A DNA stretch of 24,748 nt, taken from positions 5,001-29,748 of the forward strand of contig JAHBMJ010001519.1 in the NCBI GenBank assembly GCA_018398765.1. The letters are read 5' to 3'. Every line of letters starts with the position of its first letter. The stretch's first letter is position 1. Under the pieces are notes generated by a model. The model saw nothing but the letters and a program-made list of their open reading frames with translations, searched no databases and was not told the DNA's origin. Made by a program: the position numbers and the translations under genes. This document shows, one piece after another, positions 1-10,474 of the stretch. This DNA is from Chromera velia (taxonomy: Eukaryota; Sar; Chromeraceae).

Positions 1-2257
1 AAAGTGAGGATTTTAGAGAGAAGACGGTCACCCGTCTCTTGAAGCGTCGGCTCAAGAGACAATCTGTATTTGTGGGTCTTTTAAGTCGCTACACTTCCAT
101 ACTGACCTTCGCTGCTCCGTCCTTGTCATTTTTCAATTTGTGTGCGCTTTGTTTTTTCAAATTCTCCAATGCGTTTGTTGCCATCTGCACTCAAAAGGAA
201 AAGAACAGATGCCACAGACAACACAAAGAACGTTTGTTCCAGACAGGACGGCTAAAGTGGCAGATTAACGATAGAATTTCGTTAATTGAGTCAGCCAAGA
301 AGCAAACTAAGCAATGAGCTGTTGTGCCCGCTCGTTCAAGGCTTCATCTGACTCTGCGTGAACGCTCGATCATCAGCCACGAAACTAACCCAAGGACGTC
401 CCTACCTCTCCACAACAGTCCGAACTTGCACGCCTGCCCAGCAAGCACGTGTGATTATTCTTTGTGTCTATCTGTGTACCTTAAAGAAATGAACTCTGCC
501 TATCAACAGTTCCGCGCTGCCATCCAAAAAAATAAACGAAACCTCGACGCTTGTCTGCTTTCACGTTGAACTCCACGATCCACCAGCACCAAAGGACAAA
601 TTCCACGCACGCACGCACGTCCCCCCACCCACCTGCAGATCTGCGAGCACAAGTTCCTCATTGATCACTGCGGCGTCCCGTCGCGGGTCTGGTTGTCCGT
701 CTACGTGAATGACGTCATCGTCCAGGAAGCACCGAACCTGCAGGCAGGCAGGGTCGATTGAGAGAAGAATGGGCGTTCGTATCTGTGTCAGACCGTGTGT
801 GCATGCGTGCGTGCGTGCGTGCATGTGTGCGTGCGTGTGTGTGTATACATATGTATATTAATATATGTATACGTATACATATATGTATGTGTGTGGTGTC
901 TGTGTGTGAGTGTGTGTGTATGTGTGTACCTGTGTATGTGTGGGCGCCTGTGTATGTGTGTGTGTGTGTGTGTGTAGTGTCTGTCTGTCTGTCTGTCTGC
1001 CTGCCTGTCTCTCTCTGTCTGTGTGTGTGTGTATGTCTGTCTGTCTGTCTGTCTGTGTATGTGCGTGTGTGTGCGTGAGAGAGAGAGAGAGAGAGGGAGG
1101 GAGAAGGCAGCACCCAGGCAACACGGAAAGAGAAGGCCTCTTTTGGTCGTCTGAAATAGGCAGGATCGGGGTGGGCGCAGCTGATGCTAGGGGTGACGCA
1201 AGGGAGACCGATCTGAGGGAAAGAAAAAGTAAACCGGAAGAGATCCCCCTTATCCTCTCACTTCATTCCTCTCCACGCAATGCTTGCCCGCATCGTTTTG
1301 CCAGAGAAAGAGATGAGTCCAAAGCCCATCATTCTCACCACACATGAGTACTTCAGACACTCGGGGGGCGCTTCACTCACTCAGCCAGCTGTTCTTCTTG
1401 CTACCCGCCACATGACATTCGTCTGACTGACCACATGACAGATGAGATCGGTGCCCCGAATGTTGTCCAGAAATTTGTTTCCAAGGCCCTCGCCTTTGCT
1501 TGCACCCTTCACCAATCCCTGCATGCATGCAGACACAGGAGAGGACGAAAGTGGAGGGAAGACACAGCTGAGAGTGAAATCATTAGATCAAGTTGCAGTG
1601 TGCGTGGAAGGTTCCCTCTCTATATCTGTATCTCTGTCTGTCAGATTGTCTACACATAGACAGGCAAAATGAGCATTTACCGTGGGCGAAAAATTGATGC
1701 AGGCGATAGAAGAACAAAACAAGGTGCAAAAGGTCGGACAGAAGAATTCGAGCTGTCAGTGAACAGGCGGATGGAAGGACGGCATCTCCTTCCTTCCTGC
1801 CTGCCTGCTCAAACTGACCGCGATGTCTGTGAACTCCGTTGTTGCGTGCACGATCTTTTGGGAAGCGTTGATTTCCCCGAGTTTGTCAAGCCTCCTGTCC
1901 CTCACTTCCACTATGCCTGAAAACAGACAAGTGAAGAGGGAGAACGGAAAAAAGAACGCAGAAATGAATGTCACATACGCCTTTTCCTACAGACCTTCAC
2001 ACACAGACACAAAACACGAGAGAGGCATCCACACACCAGCTAAAGCAACGGACCACGGAGAGGATACTCACCGTCATTCGCCTCTCCTTTCCAGCCAATC
2101 GAAGAAAGGCAAGACTTTTCAGGTCCTCTTCTTGAGGCGGACAGGCCTCCTCTATCTAGCTGAACGCTGAGACAGTTTTCGAACTTTCCGGTCCGCATTT
2201 CTGGCAGGCAGGCAGGCAGGCGGGCAGGCAGGCAGGCAGACAGACAGACAGACAGGC

Positions 2258-2301
<44 letters not shown>

Positions 2302-3418
2302 CTGTATTGGGCTCGATGGTGCAGAAAGGGTAATTCTGCGCGTCCACCTGCTTCTTTGTCACCGCGCTGAATAGAGTGGACTTTCCTGCACACTTGTCGC
2401 ATGGGCATCCGGAGAGATGAAGGAAGGCACAGGGCGGAAAGAAAAGAAGGAAGGAAGGAGGGAAGGAACAAGACAGAAGAGTTCAATCAAGACATCAACC
2501 ACTGGATGCATCGATGAAAAACTCAAGCCTCCTCTTCAACAGAAGAAATAAGGTGTGAGTGCCGCCTGAATGTTTTCCCTCCCGACGCCATGGGGGGCAC
2601 CGTTTCCCCCCCCCGCCCCTCTCTCACTTTCACTTTCACTTTGATCTCCTCTCCTCCCTTTCTTTCCCTCTCTTTTTCACCCTGCCACCCCTTCTCTCGA
2701 TTTGGTGCCTGTCGATAGGTTCACTTTTCAATACGTGTCTGTCGGTTCTTTGCCGGCCATGCACGTCTGTTCTTTCTTGCCCGTCCTTTTGAGGACCGCG
2801 CCTCGCCCCCTCTCTCTGCTTCGATTTATGTATTGAATGCCCAGAGGACCTCACTGAACTCAGTCAAACGCTTTGCCCAATCGATTGCAGGTGATCATGC
2901 GACGTACCGACGTTGGGAAGCCCTGCAGATAAAGAGGCAGGGAGGAAGGCAGCCATTCACTCAGTCGTTCGCTCATTCCCACACGCATACTGGTTACATG
3001 CAAAACACAAACCAAAGATATATTAATGTGCTAACGCCCAGAAGGAGAGACACGTCGAGGCTAGAAGAGAGTCTGAGGCTCTTCTCAGTGTGTCAATTTG
3101 AAGAGAGCTGTCTGCCTGTGGAAAAGGAGACGGCAAGTCGACGACACAGTCCGGAGGCCTTCCTACAATCGCGCACAGCCATCACAGAGCCCCCCTGTGC
3201 TTACTGCAGACTGCTACCCCCCTCTGCTTACCGACGATTCCAGCAGAGACGGCCATCTCAACTTCGGATCTCGCTGCTGGAGTATGCCGTCTCCTTTGAA
3301 GCAGAGGGGAGGAAGGAGAGAACGCGCCTCGCCCACCGCTGATGAATCCTTCGGCGGGACAGAGACTTACCAGAGCACACACAAGACCAGATAAACAGAG
3401 AGACACGGCTCTGATCAT
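1..3418 (-). CDS. ychF: YchF/OLA1-family P-loop ATPase/GTPase, probably plastid-targeted; C-terminus off the window
   Basis: Exons in transcript order: 3418-3232, 2922-2908, 2385-2302, 1916-1819, 1518-1432, 737-633, 184-107, then probably one running from about 50 off the left edge (start uncertain). The seven firm exons give 218 in-frame codons. Visible motifs: G1 loop GLPNVGKS (residues 63-70), [12 protein letters not shown] (85-96), the G3-like [19 protein letters not shown] (126-144), and [12 protein letters not shown] (158-169). These are YchF signatures; the hydrophobic residue after DIAG marks the HAS-GTPase class, and family members often prefer ATP. The sequence is closer to bacterial/plastid YchF than to cytosolic OLA1. 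Residues 1-24 form a hydrophobic signal-like segment, followed by a Ser/Arg-rich stretch starting at Phe25, which fits a bipartite plastid leader. The ATG at 3418 is the first in frame in this exon. The NxxE specificity motif and TGS domain should lie outside the window. It is divergent from glutathione reductase. Confidence 0.9.
796..1094. repeat. Compound microsatellite (TGCG, GT, TA, GTCT, GA) in YchF intron 5
   Basis: Consecutive short-period blocks lie between YchF exons 5 and 6: GCGT/GT units, a TA-rich core at 843-891 containing inverted arms GTATACATAT (843-852) and ATATGTATAC (863-872), further GT, several GTCT tracts, and a terminal GA tract. The open frames crossing it on either strand are simple-sequence artefacts (Cys-Val or His-Thr repeats). 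Confidence 0.9.
2199..2302. repeat. GGCA/GACA tetranucleotide array abutting a 5' splice site
   Basis: A tract of about 100 bases of GGCA then GACA units. On the minus strand it reads GTCT repeated, beginning exactly at the YchF exon 3 donor (intron starts at 2301), so the first repeat unit doubles as the splice donor. Confidence 0.9.
2908..2922 (-). other. 15-nt microexon of the YchF gene
   Basis: The microexon runs from after ...CTGCAG to before GTACGT. It completes a Gly codon begun in exon 1, encodes Leu-Pro-Asn-Val, and gives the first base of the next Gly. Joining it restores the GLPNVGKS nucleotide-binding loop exactly and in frame between exons ending at 3232 and starting at 2385. 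Without it the protein would lack the centre of its P-loop, and the phase on both sides would still match, so skipping would be silent for frame. Confidence 0.85.
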
Positions 3419-3951
3419 CTTGTCAGGCTCTCTTGAAGGGCTTTGACGGAATGACACAGAAGAGACGGGTGGGTGGGTCCGAACGCCGTGCAGATGACCC
3501 AGTCGACAGAGCGTGCTGCTTTTCGGACCACGAACACTCGATGAGATGAAGTAAATGCAACTTCAGTGGTTGATGTAGGCCTGCTGGAAGACTGTTCTTC
3601 CTAGCTCGAGACTCACTCAGTCTCACTGGGACTCGTAGGTTGACGATCGACTGACATGTGAATCTGCATGTGTATATATAAGCTGCGTGCGTCAACGCGC
3701 AGATCTGCTTTACGGGACCGCGACGTCTCCAGTCCCGTCTCTTGAATTGACTTTTGCCGTCTCACTCCACAAACAGTGGGATTGGCTCTTTGTCTTCGCC
3801 TATCCGTGCTTCAAAAAGTTGCCGCGATTCGAAGAGCATCTCCTGCTTGTACTTTGACGTGAAGGAAAGAGAAAGGAGTTTGTTTTCATCGTCGAAGGCG
3901 ACACCGAGCCTCGAAAGTTTCCTCGAGGGCTTTATAGTTTTGTTCTTTTGG
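3419..3951. promoter_or_regulatory. Divergent intergenic region between YchF and glutathione reductase
   Basis: 533 bases separate the two proposed start codons, so both promoters and 5' leaders must lie here. A TATATATA stretch sits at 3673-3680, about 272 bases before the glutathione reductase ATG and 255 from the YchF ATG. I see no other recognisable element. In the glutathione reductase frame a TGA at 3748-3750 closes the reading frame upstream, and there is no in-frame ATG before 3952. Whether one bidirectional promoter or two separate ones are used cannot be told from sequence. Confidence 0.6.
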
Positions 3952-6900
3952 ATGCAAAGAGCTGTCTCCTCTTCTGCATCCTCAGTCGGCCTTTCTCGTC
4001 TCTCCAGAGTCCTCCAGCATTTTGACTCCTCAACCACAAACAGTGGAAACAATAGCAGAGCTCTCCACACAAGCACCAAAGCCTCAATGTCTGCCCCCGT
4101 GCCCCCCAAGCACTTTGAGTATTTTGTCCTGGGCGCAGGCTCAGGAGGTATCGCGTCTGCCCGTCGTGCTGCAGGGTCAGTGAGTGGGTGAGTACGTGGG
4201 ACCGATCAGTCGAACAATACGGGTGGTGCATGCATTCAGGGTTTTTGAGAAAGTAGATGGTGCTGCACGAATGTGATGAAGGGGACTTAAATGGGGAAGC
4301 TGGCAGCCGTCTCTTTTTGTCTTTCGTATCCATCCCTCTGGTAGGTTTCTCTGTGGGGTTTTGGATTGTGTAAGTCAGGATGTGTGGTGCGTGAGCCTTT
4401 TTGTTTTTGCCCTCCCTTGCTGGTCGCTCTCTTCCGAGATCCCCCAGCTCCTTCCTTGCACCCCCGGCCCGTCTCTGTCTGGGGTTGTCTCTCCTCTTCT
4501 TGGCCGTCTATCTGACCGCAGAGAGGCTCTCCTGCCTGTTTGTGTGTCCCTGATTTCTGATAGTCTAACCTTTCTGCGTCCTGATCTTTTTTCTGTCTGT
4601 GTCTCTAACAGGTATGGAGCGAAGGTGGGAGTCGCAGAGAACAAACGCCTTGGAGGCACGTGCGTGAATGTGGGGTGTGTGCCTAAGAAGGTGATGTGGA
4701 ACACCGCGGCCACGATGGAGGTGATACACGAGGCCTCCAATTTTGGGTTTGCGGTGGGGGATGTGAAGTTTGATTGGGGCACGATCAAGGCAAGAAGGGA
4801 CCACTACGTGAAGAGGCTCAACGGAATTTATGCCAACAACTTGGGAAACTCCAAGGTGGGTGCGTCGGTCTGCACGTGAGTCCGAGTGTGTATCTGTATC
4901 TGCATTCCCGTCTGTCGGATTGGCCCACGGAGTCACAGCGTTTGGACTCATATACGAGCTGGAAAGGCACAGCGACATGAAGGCGCGAAATGCTCAGTAG
5001 CTCTACCGAACTTCGATCGACAAACCCACCAGAAGGCACAAATGAGGTGTGCTGTCCGTAAAAGGCTGATGGTTTCGTTTGTTGGTTGATTGATGGATGG
5101 AATGGGAATGGGAATGTCTCTTCAGAGGCAGTGAGGGTGCTGCTATTCTCACCTGCGCAAACGATGGCGCACGCATGTGTGAATGCCGAACTGGGTGTGC
5201 GAAGAAAAGCAAACCTGCCCCCCCCCCCCCCCCCNNNNNNNCCCCCCCCTCTAAATGCCCTCCCTGCTCAGGTCGAGCACCTCACGGGCACCGCCAAGTT
5301 CACAGGCCCCAAGACTCTCGATGTAGACGGGCAGGAGGTCACTGCAGATCACATCCTCATCGCAGTCGGTCAGTGAAGAGAAGAGAAAGAGAGAGAGAGA
5401 GAGAAAGGGAGACGGGGGTGAGCAGACATTCAGGCGCAAGTTCGGCAAAGGAAAAAGCCCGACGTGTCATTCGCGAAAGAAGAACATCAGACAGAACTCA
5501 CTCGACAGGATATGCACAGAAGAGAGAGGGAGGCATTGAATCAGACAGCGAGCGGACTGGTTCCCATCCCTCCCCTCCCTCCCGAAGGACGGACAGGTTG
5601 ATTCCCTCCCCGCTAGGAGAAAACTCCGGACTTCTTTTTCTTCTTCTTCTTTGTCTCTTTTCAGTCTGTCTGCTTTTCTGAATCGTTTAGGGGGGAGTAG
5701 ACCATCATTAGATCTTTCCTGGTGCCCTTCAATTCGAGTGACGTGTATGCTTCATGATTTGAGGCAAACCAATAAATTGCTTTCTTCTTTCTCCCTTTTC
5801 CCGTAAAACATCTTTTCGATACTTTCCTCTCCTTTTCCCTCCTCTCCTCTCCTTCCCTCTCCTCTCCTCTCCTTCCTGCCTTTCTGGACTGGGTGCCGAA
5901 TTCTTTCTTTCATTTGTTCGTTCCTTCAGGAGGGAGGCCCTCGAAGTTGGGAGTTCCTGGGGACTCTCTGCTTGGAGTGACGGACTCTGATGGCTTCTTT
6001 GAACTGGAGAGACTGCCGAAGAAAATCGCTGTCGTTGGAGCTGGGTGGGTAGAGGGGTGGGTGGGTGTCTTCACGCTGTTGCTGTTTTATGGGAACAAAA
6101 TAAAAGGAAAAAAAAACAGTAGAAGGAGAGAAAAATTCACTCAGCGCAAAATCTCAATGACAGATCCACTGCCGTGTCTCTTCCTCTTTCTCTTGTTTGC
6201 CGACGTGCGCAGCACTTTCATATGAAGTTTCCATAAATCTCTGAGTGACTTTGAGATGTACTCCGGAGTGTCTGCAGGTACATTGCAGTCGAACTTGCGG
6301 GTATGATGAAGACTCTAGGTGCAGACGTGCACCTGTTTGTCCGAGGTCGGTCCCGTCCCCAAGGTTTCCTCTCTGTTTTTCTGAACAGATGAGGAAGGGA
6401 GTGAGGAAGTGGTGTCCTTCTCTTTGTCCCCACCCTTGCCCTTCTCCACTTCTCTTTGTCTGTCGGTCTCTCTCTGTCTGTCTGTTGGCCTATCTGTGCC
6501 CTTCATCTGCTTCTCCCCCTACGTCTGCATCTGCAGGCGACTGTGCGTTGAGAAAGTTCGAGGACATTCTGAAGGAAGGCGTCGATGCTGCCTACAAAAA
6601 GATGGGCATCAAGATCCACCCACAGTCGGTGCCTGAGGCGGTGGAGGAGGGACCAGGTCCGTCAGCCTTCTGAATTCGCTCTTGCAAGCATAGCTGCATC
6701 CATCGTTGGGTCGGGGAGGAGGAAGGGAGAGGAGGGAGGGAAGGGAAGTCGAAGGACAGTCTAGGGGGGGAAAGGGGGGAGGGACGGAGAAAGAAGGGAG
6801 AAAGGACAGAGCTTTTGAGCAACCTGGCAGTAGCATGCCATGCCGGGGTTGATTGGAGGAAGAGAGGGGAGCTAGCCTGCGAGTTGATTGCGCGAGTGGT

Positions 6901-9900
6901 CATGAATTGGTCTCTTACTTACTCGTCTTTTTTTTATATTTGTTGAAGGATTCAACACCTGACGTGCCAAGAAAGAATGTGGTTTTCCTTCCAGAGAGCA
7001 AACCAACCCGACCAGAAGGGAGCGAGGAGGGAGGAATTGGATGTCTCGCAGACTGCATATATATCTGTGTGGATGGTTTGGTGACAGAAAGTGAAGGGTG
7101 TTTTTTCCTATCCGGTTGTATGGCTGTCTGTTTTGCGGTCGATATCTGTTTGAGAAAAAAAACCTCAATCAGTCCGCGCCTGCATTCATCTTTATATTTC
7201 CATGCATCCTTTTGTATCTATGCAAGCATGTAAGCGAAAACACTGCGTGTGGATGACGATGCTGCAGAGGTCGGAGGAACGCCCAAAGAGGAAGCCCACG
7301 TGAATCCTCGGTCAGTGTTTTCCTACATGGTCCTTTTGACGAAACTTGAAAGACAATTATCCGGGCTGCCCCCAAAAAGAAAGGGGTGAAGAGGCAGGGA
7401 GGCCACAAGTTTCTCTCCAGGTAGCAGACCTTCCCACTGAATCGGGAAGGTGCCTCCGTGAGTTGAGCGAGGGCGGTGAATGCACTTCAGGTGGTGAGTG
7501 TCGCTTGACTGGTTGACTGTGTTTGTGGATGAAGGAGCGAGTGGCCGACTGCTTGATTGAATATGAACAGTTCATTAACTGAGTCCTCGAATGAATGAGT
7601 GATTGCAGGGGTCTGACGCTGAAGTTGAAGGACGGAAGGGCCGAGTCGGGATTTGAGACCATCCTCGTCGCTGTGGGGAGAGTGCCAGAGGTCGAACGTC
7701 AGTGGGAGAGATCTTTCAGTCGAGTCGAGTGTGGATGAAAGACGCACACTTTGCATGTCTCTGTGTTCACGGCTGTCTACTTGGCTACCTTTCCACCTGT
7801 TTGTTGGTCAGTCCGTCGATCGGTTTGTCTGTGAAGGCAAGGGAAGTATGGAAGTCAACCTACCCCAGTTGTGCGCCTCTTTGTCTGAATACAATTTATT
7901 TCGCTTTGGCTTGTGGTGTAGTCGTTCCTTCAGTCTTTTTTCGTGTGTCCCCGGCTCTGTTGATCTATGTGCAAAGAAATTCTCTTAGCGGCCCCACAGT
8001 ATCTCTTTCGTTCTATCTGCGCTCAGTCTATACCCTCCGATTTTTTCCGTCTTTCCCTTGCTCTTCAGCCCTCGCTCTGGACAAGGCCGGGATCGAGCTC
8101 GGACCCTCAGGACACATCAAGGTGGATGAGTTCCAAAACACAAACGTGAGTCAGTGAGTGAGGGAGAGGGTGGGTGGGTGGGTGAGTGGGTGGGTCGGTG
8201 AGAGAGAAAGAGAGAGACTGTTTGTGAGTGTCTCAGGCTAAAGGCTAAAATTGCCGTTTTGTTCAATGAAGTCTGGTCCCTCCCTTCCGAAATTCATCTA
8301 GCCGTCTCACACCCCAATGGATTGTAAAAACTAGCACCTCGCCGTCCCCCTGGTAAAATTTTCCAGAGTACAAAAAAGGACCTGAAAACAAAGGAGTTGA
8401 GAATGTGTGTCACTCAATGTTCCGAACGACGAAAGCACTAAAGCCATGGACAGTCGGAAAGATGAAAAGATCAGCAGATTGACTGTGTGTCTTTGTGTAT
8501 TCACGCAGGTGAAGGGCGTGTATGCACTCGGCGACGTGTGTGGAAAGATTGAGCTGACTCCGATGGCAATCGCAGCAGGTATGCGTGCCTCGGTTTTTTG
8601 CTGTAAGTTCTGAGTTGATTTCCTCCGTCCGGCCTGTGCACCTGTCTCTCTCTGATTCTGTACCTGTCTGCCCGCTTCGCTGGCCGTGTTCGTGGAAAGC
8701 CTTTTTTCTTCATCGCTCTTGATGCGCATTGCTTCTGCTCTTCTGTCTTCGTTTATTCTCGTTCCGCCAGGACTGTGGCTCTCCGAAATGTGTCAAACTC
8801 TTCAACACACGCTGCGAGGACCCCTCTTGGGGTTCTTCTGCTCTTCTTCATTCATACCAACAACGACTAGAAAAAAATGCATGAATGGATGGACCAATCT
8901 CAGGACGGCGGCTCTCCGACAGGCTCTTCAACAACATGCCGGACGCGAAGGTCTCCTACCTCGATGTGCCCACAGTCATCTTCACACACCCGCCCATCGG
9001 TAGGTAGGTCTTCTGAAGAAAAGACGAAGGGAAAAGAAAGGCAAGACCGGAGAGAAGCCAGTACCCTGACACGCGGGCAAACAAGCATTCCATCTCTCTC
9101 TGCAAATGTGTGCCGGCATGTGTTCTTTCTTTTATGCGGAAGGGGCGGGGGCCGAGGGCAGTGCAGCACCGGTTAGCTACACGGTGGCATGCGTGTATTT
9201 GTGGATGTTTTCACCCCTCTAGTGCGCACATGCGTGCGTAACACACGCTGTTCTAAGTGACTGCATGGGTGCAGGCACGCAAGGGCTGACAGAGGCAGAG
9301 GCGAAGGCAAAATTCGGAGAGCAGAACATCAAGGTCGGCTTCAGAACTCTCAAATAATTGAGACGTCCGGGGAAAAGGGTACCACAAATAGGCCAAAGCT
9401 GACTTGAAAAGAGAGCATGTTGAGGGGGTGGTTCAGTCAGCCAATCGGTTCATTGGCATATCCCCTTCAAACATCGGCGCGCAAAGAGAAAGAAGAATGG
9501 ACCACCCTTCCTTGTTCTCTTCCTACTTTCGCTAGTCGACTGCTTGCGTACAGACAGGAAACGACTCACTGTGCAACCGTGTGGACGCGCAGTAGAGAGG
9601 GCCCATCCGTGCGGCAGTATCAGACGAAGAGAGAAGGAATGGACGCAAACGTGTTTCCGCAATGGCAGTGTGTGTGAAATGTGAAAAAGAAAACAGAGAA
9701 GATGCATGCATGTGTGAGAGAGTCACTCTGTCTGTGCAGGTTTACCGTTCAACCTTCGTGAACCTCTGGTACGGTCCGTGGCCGATCGAGCCTAGTGCGA
9801 AGCCGAAGTCTGTGATGAAATTGATCTGCTTGGGGAAGGAAGAGAAGATCGTGGGACTCCATGTGTTCGGAATGGGGGCAGATGAGATGCTTCAGGGATT

Positions 9901-10303
9901 CGGGGTGGCAGTCAGAATGGTCAGTCAGTCAGTCAGTCACTTCAGGATTGGCCCTCCTCGCCACCCCTCACTTGGAGTGCCCGCCCCCCCCCCTTTCTGT
10001 GTGTGTGTGTGTGTGTCTGTGTGTCTGTGTGTCTGTGCGGTTACTTTGGCTCCTCTTGATTTGCGGTCGCGTTGTCATTATGTCTCCTTTGATTCCTCTT
10101 CGGTTGGTGGCGTTTTTCTGCCTGTCCTCTGCGTCCTTTTTTTTTATCGAATTCTCCCGCTCCTGATGTTACTTTTTGTTTTATTTCCTCTCAATCCGTC
10201 TGTCTGTCTCTCGCGGACGGTTGGCATAAGTTATGAAGAGAGTAATCGAGAAGGAGGTTTCCTTGTCTACAGAGAGTCAAGCAGAAGGAAACTCCCCCCC
10301 CCC

Positions 10304-10349
<46 letters not shown>

Positions 10350-10474
10350 ATCTGCAGGGCGCCACGAAGGCCGACTTCGACGCCTGCGTGGCGATCCACC
10401 CGACAGCCGCGGAGGAATTCGTTACGTTTGCGCCCTGGGGGACGGGGGGAATGAGGAGCGTCAAGGACGAATGA
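3952..10474 (+). CDS. GR: Glutathione reductase (NADPH), complete, 13 exons
   Basis: Reduces glutathione disulfide with NADPH; FAD flavoenzyme of the pyridine nucleotide-disulfide oxidoreductase family. Exons: 3952-4175, 4612-4855, 5272-5368, 5930-6044, 6278-6345, 6537-6660, 7609-7697, 8069-8145, 8509-8578, 8904-8999, 9275-9333, 9740-9919, 10358-10474; the sum is 1560 nt (519 residues), near the usual length for an organellar form. Seen: FAD fold GAGSGG (61-66), redox pair in GGTCVNVGCVPKK (Cys92, Cys97), NADPH fold GAGYIA (225-230), NADPH-selecting arginines 249 and 255, second FAD site in ALGDVCGK, and the C-terminal HPTAAEE with catalytic His495 and Glu500. Residues 1-45 are Ser/Arg-rich, like a mitochondrial or organellar presequence; Met46 could start a cytosolic form. 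The last residues after EEFVTF form a short Gly-rich tail. The exon 6 donor is the least certain boundary: 6661 is preferred over 6657 because it keeps the frame. Confidence 0.95.
4174..4193 (+). other. Tandem in-frame 5' splice sites at glutathione reductase exon 1
   Basis: Two donors lie 12 bases apart: GTCAGT starting at 4176 and GTGAGT starting at 4188. Both join in phase to exon 2 at 4612. The first gives Ala-Ala-Gly-Tyr-Gly, matching family spacing; the second would add four residues (Ser-Val-Ser-Gly) just behind the FAD-binding helix although its donor is the stronger textbook match. Confidence 0.6.
5235..5241. other. Assembly gap (7 N) inside a poly-C tract
   Basis: Seven N lie in a C homopolymer (about 5217-5249) in glutathione reductase intron 2. 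The true length of this tract is unknown. The flanking exons join cleanly (…NSK / VEHL…), so no coding sequence appears to be lost. Confidence 0.95.
8769..8824 (+). pseudogene. Decayed copy of the 5' part of glutathione reductase exon 10
   Basis: Within intron 9, an AG at 8769-8770 is followed by sequence resembling the start of exon 10 (8904 on): both begin GAC, share GGCTCTCCGA and CTCTTCAACA, and differ by small insertions. The copy lies 133 bases upstream, loses similarity after roughly 50 bases and does not preserve the conserved residues that follow in the real exon. It is interpreted as a relic of a local duplication; chance similarity is not fully excluded. Confidence 0.5.
9994..10350. 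repeat. GT microsatellites in glutathione reductase intron 12
   Basis: Two GT tracts, about 9999-10034 and 10318-10346, occupy intron 12, the second ending a few bases before the exon 13 acceptor at 10357. The intron also begins with four GTCA units at the donor (9920). Confidence 0.85.

Noticed and set aside
324-569. Plus-strand open frame near the left edge
   Set aside because: It lies inside a YchF intron on the opposite strand and shows no recognisable domain.
715-1124. Long overlapping open frames on both strands (His-Thr and Cys-Val repeats)
   Set aside because: They are translations of a GT/GTCT/GA microsatellite inside a YchF intron; no domain and no codon structure.
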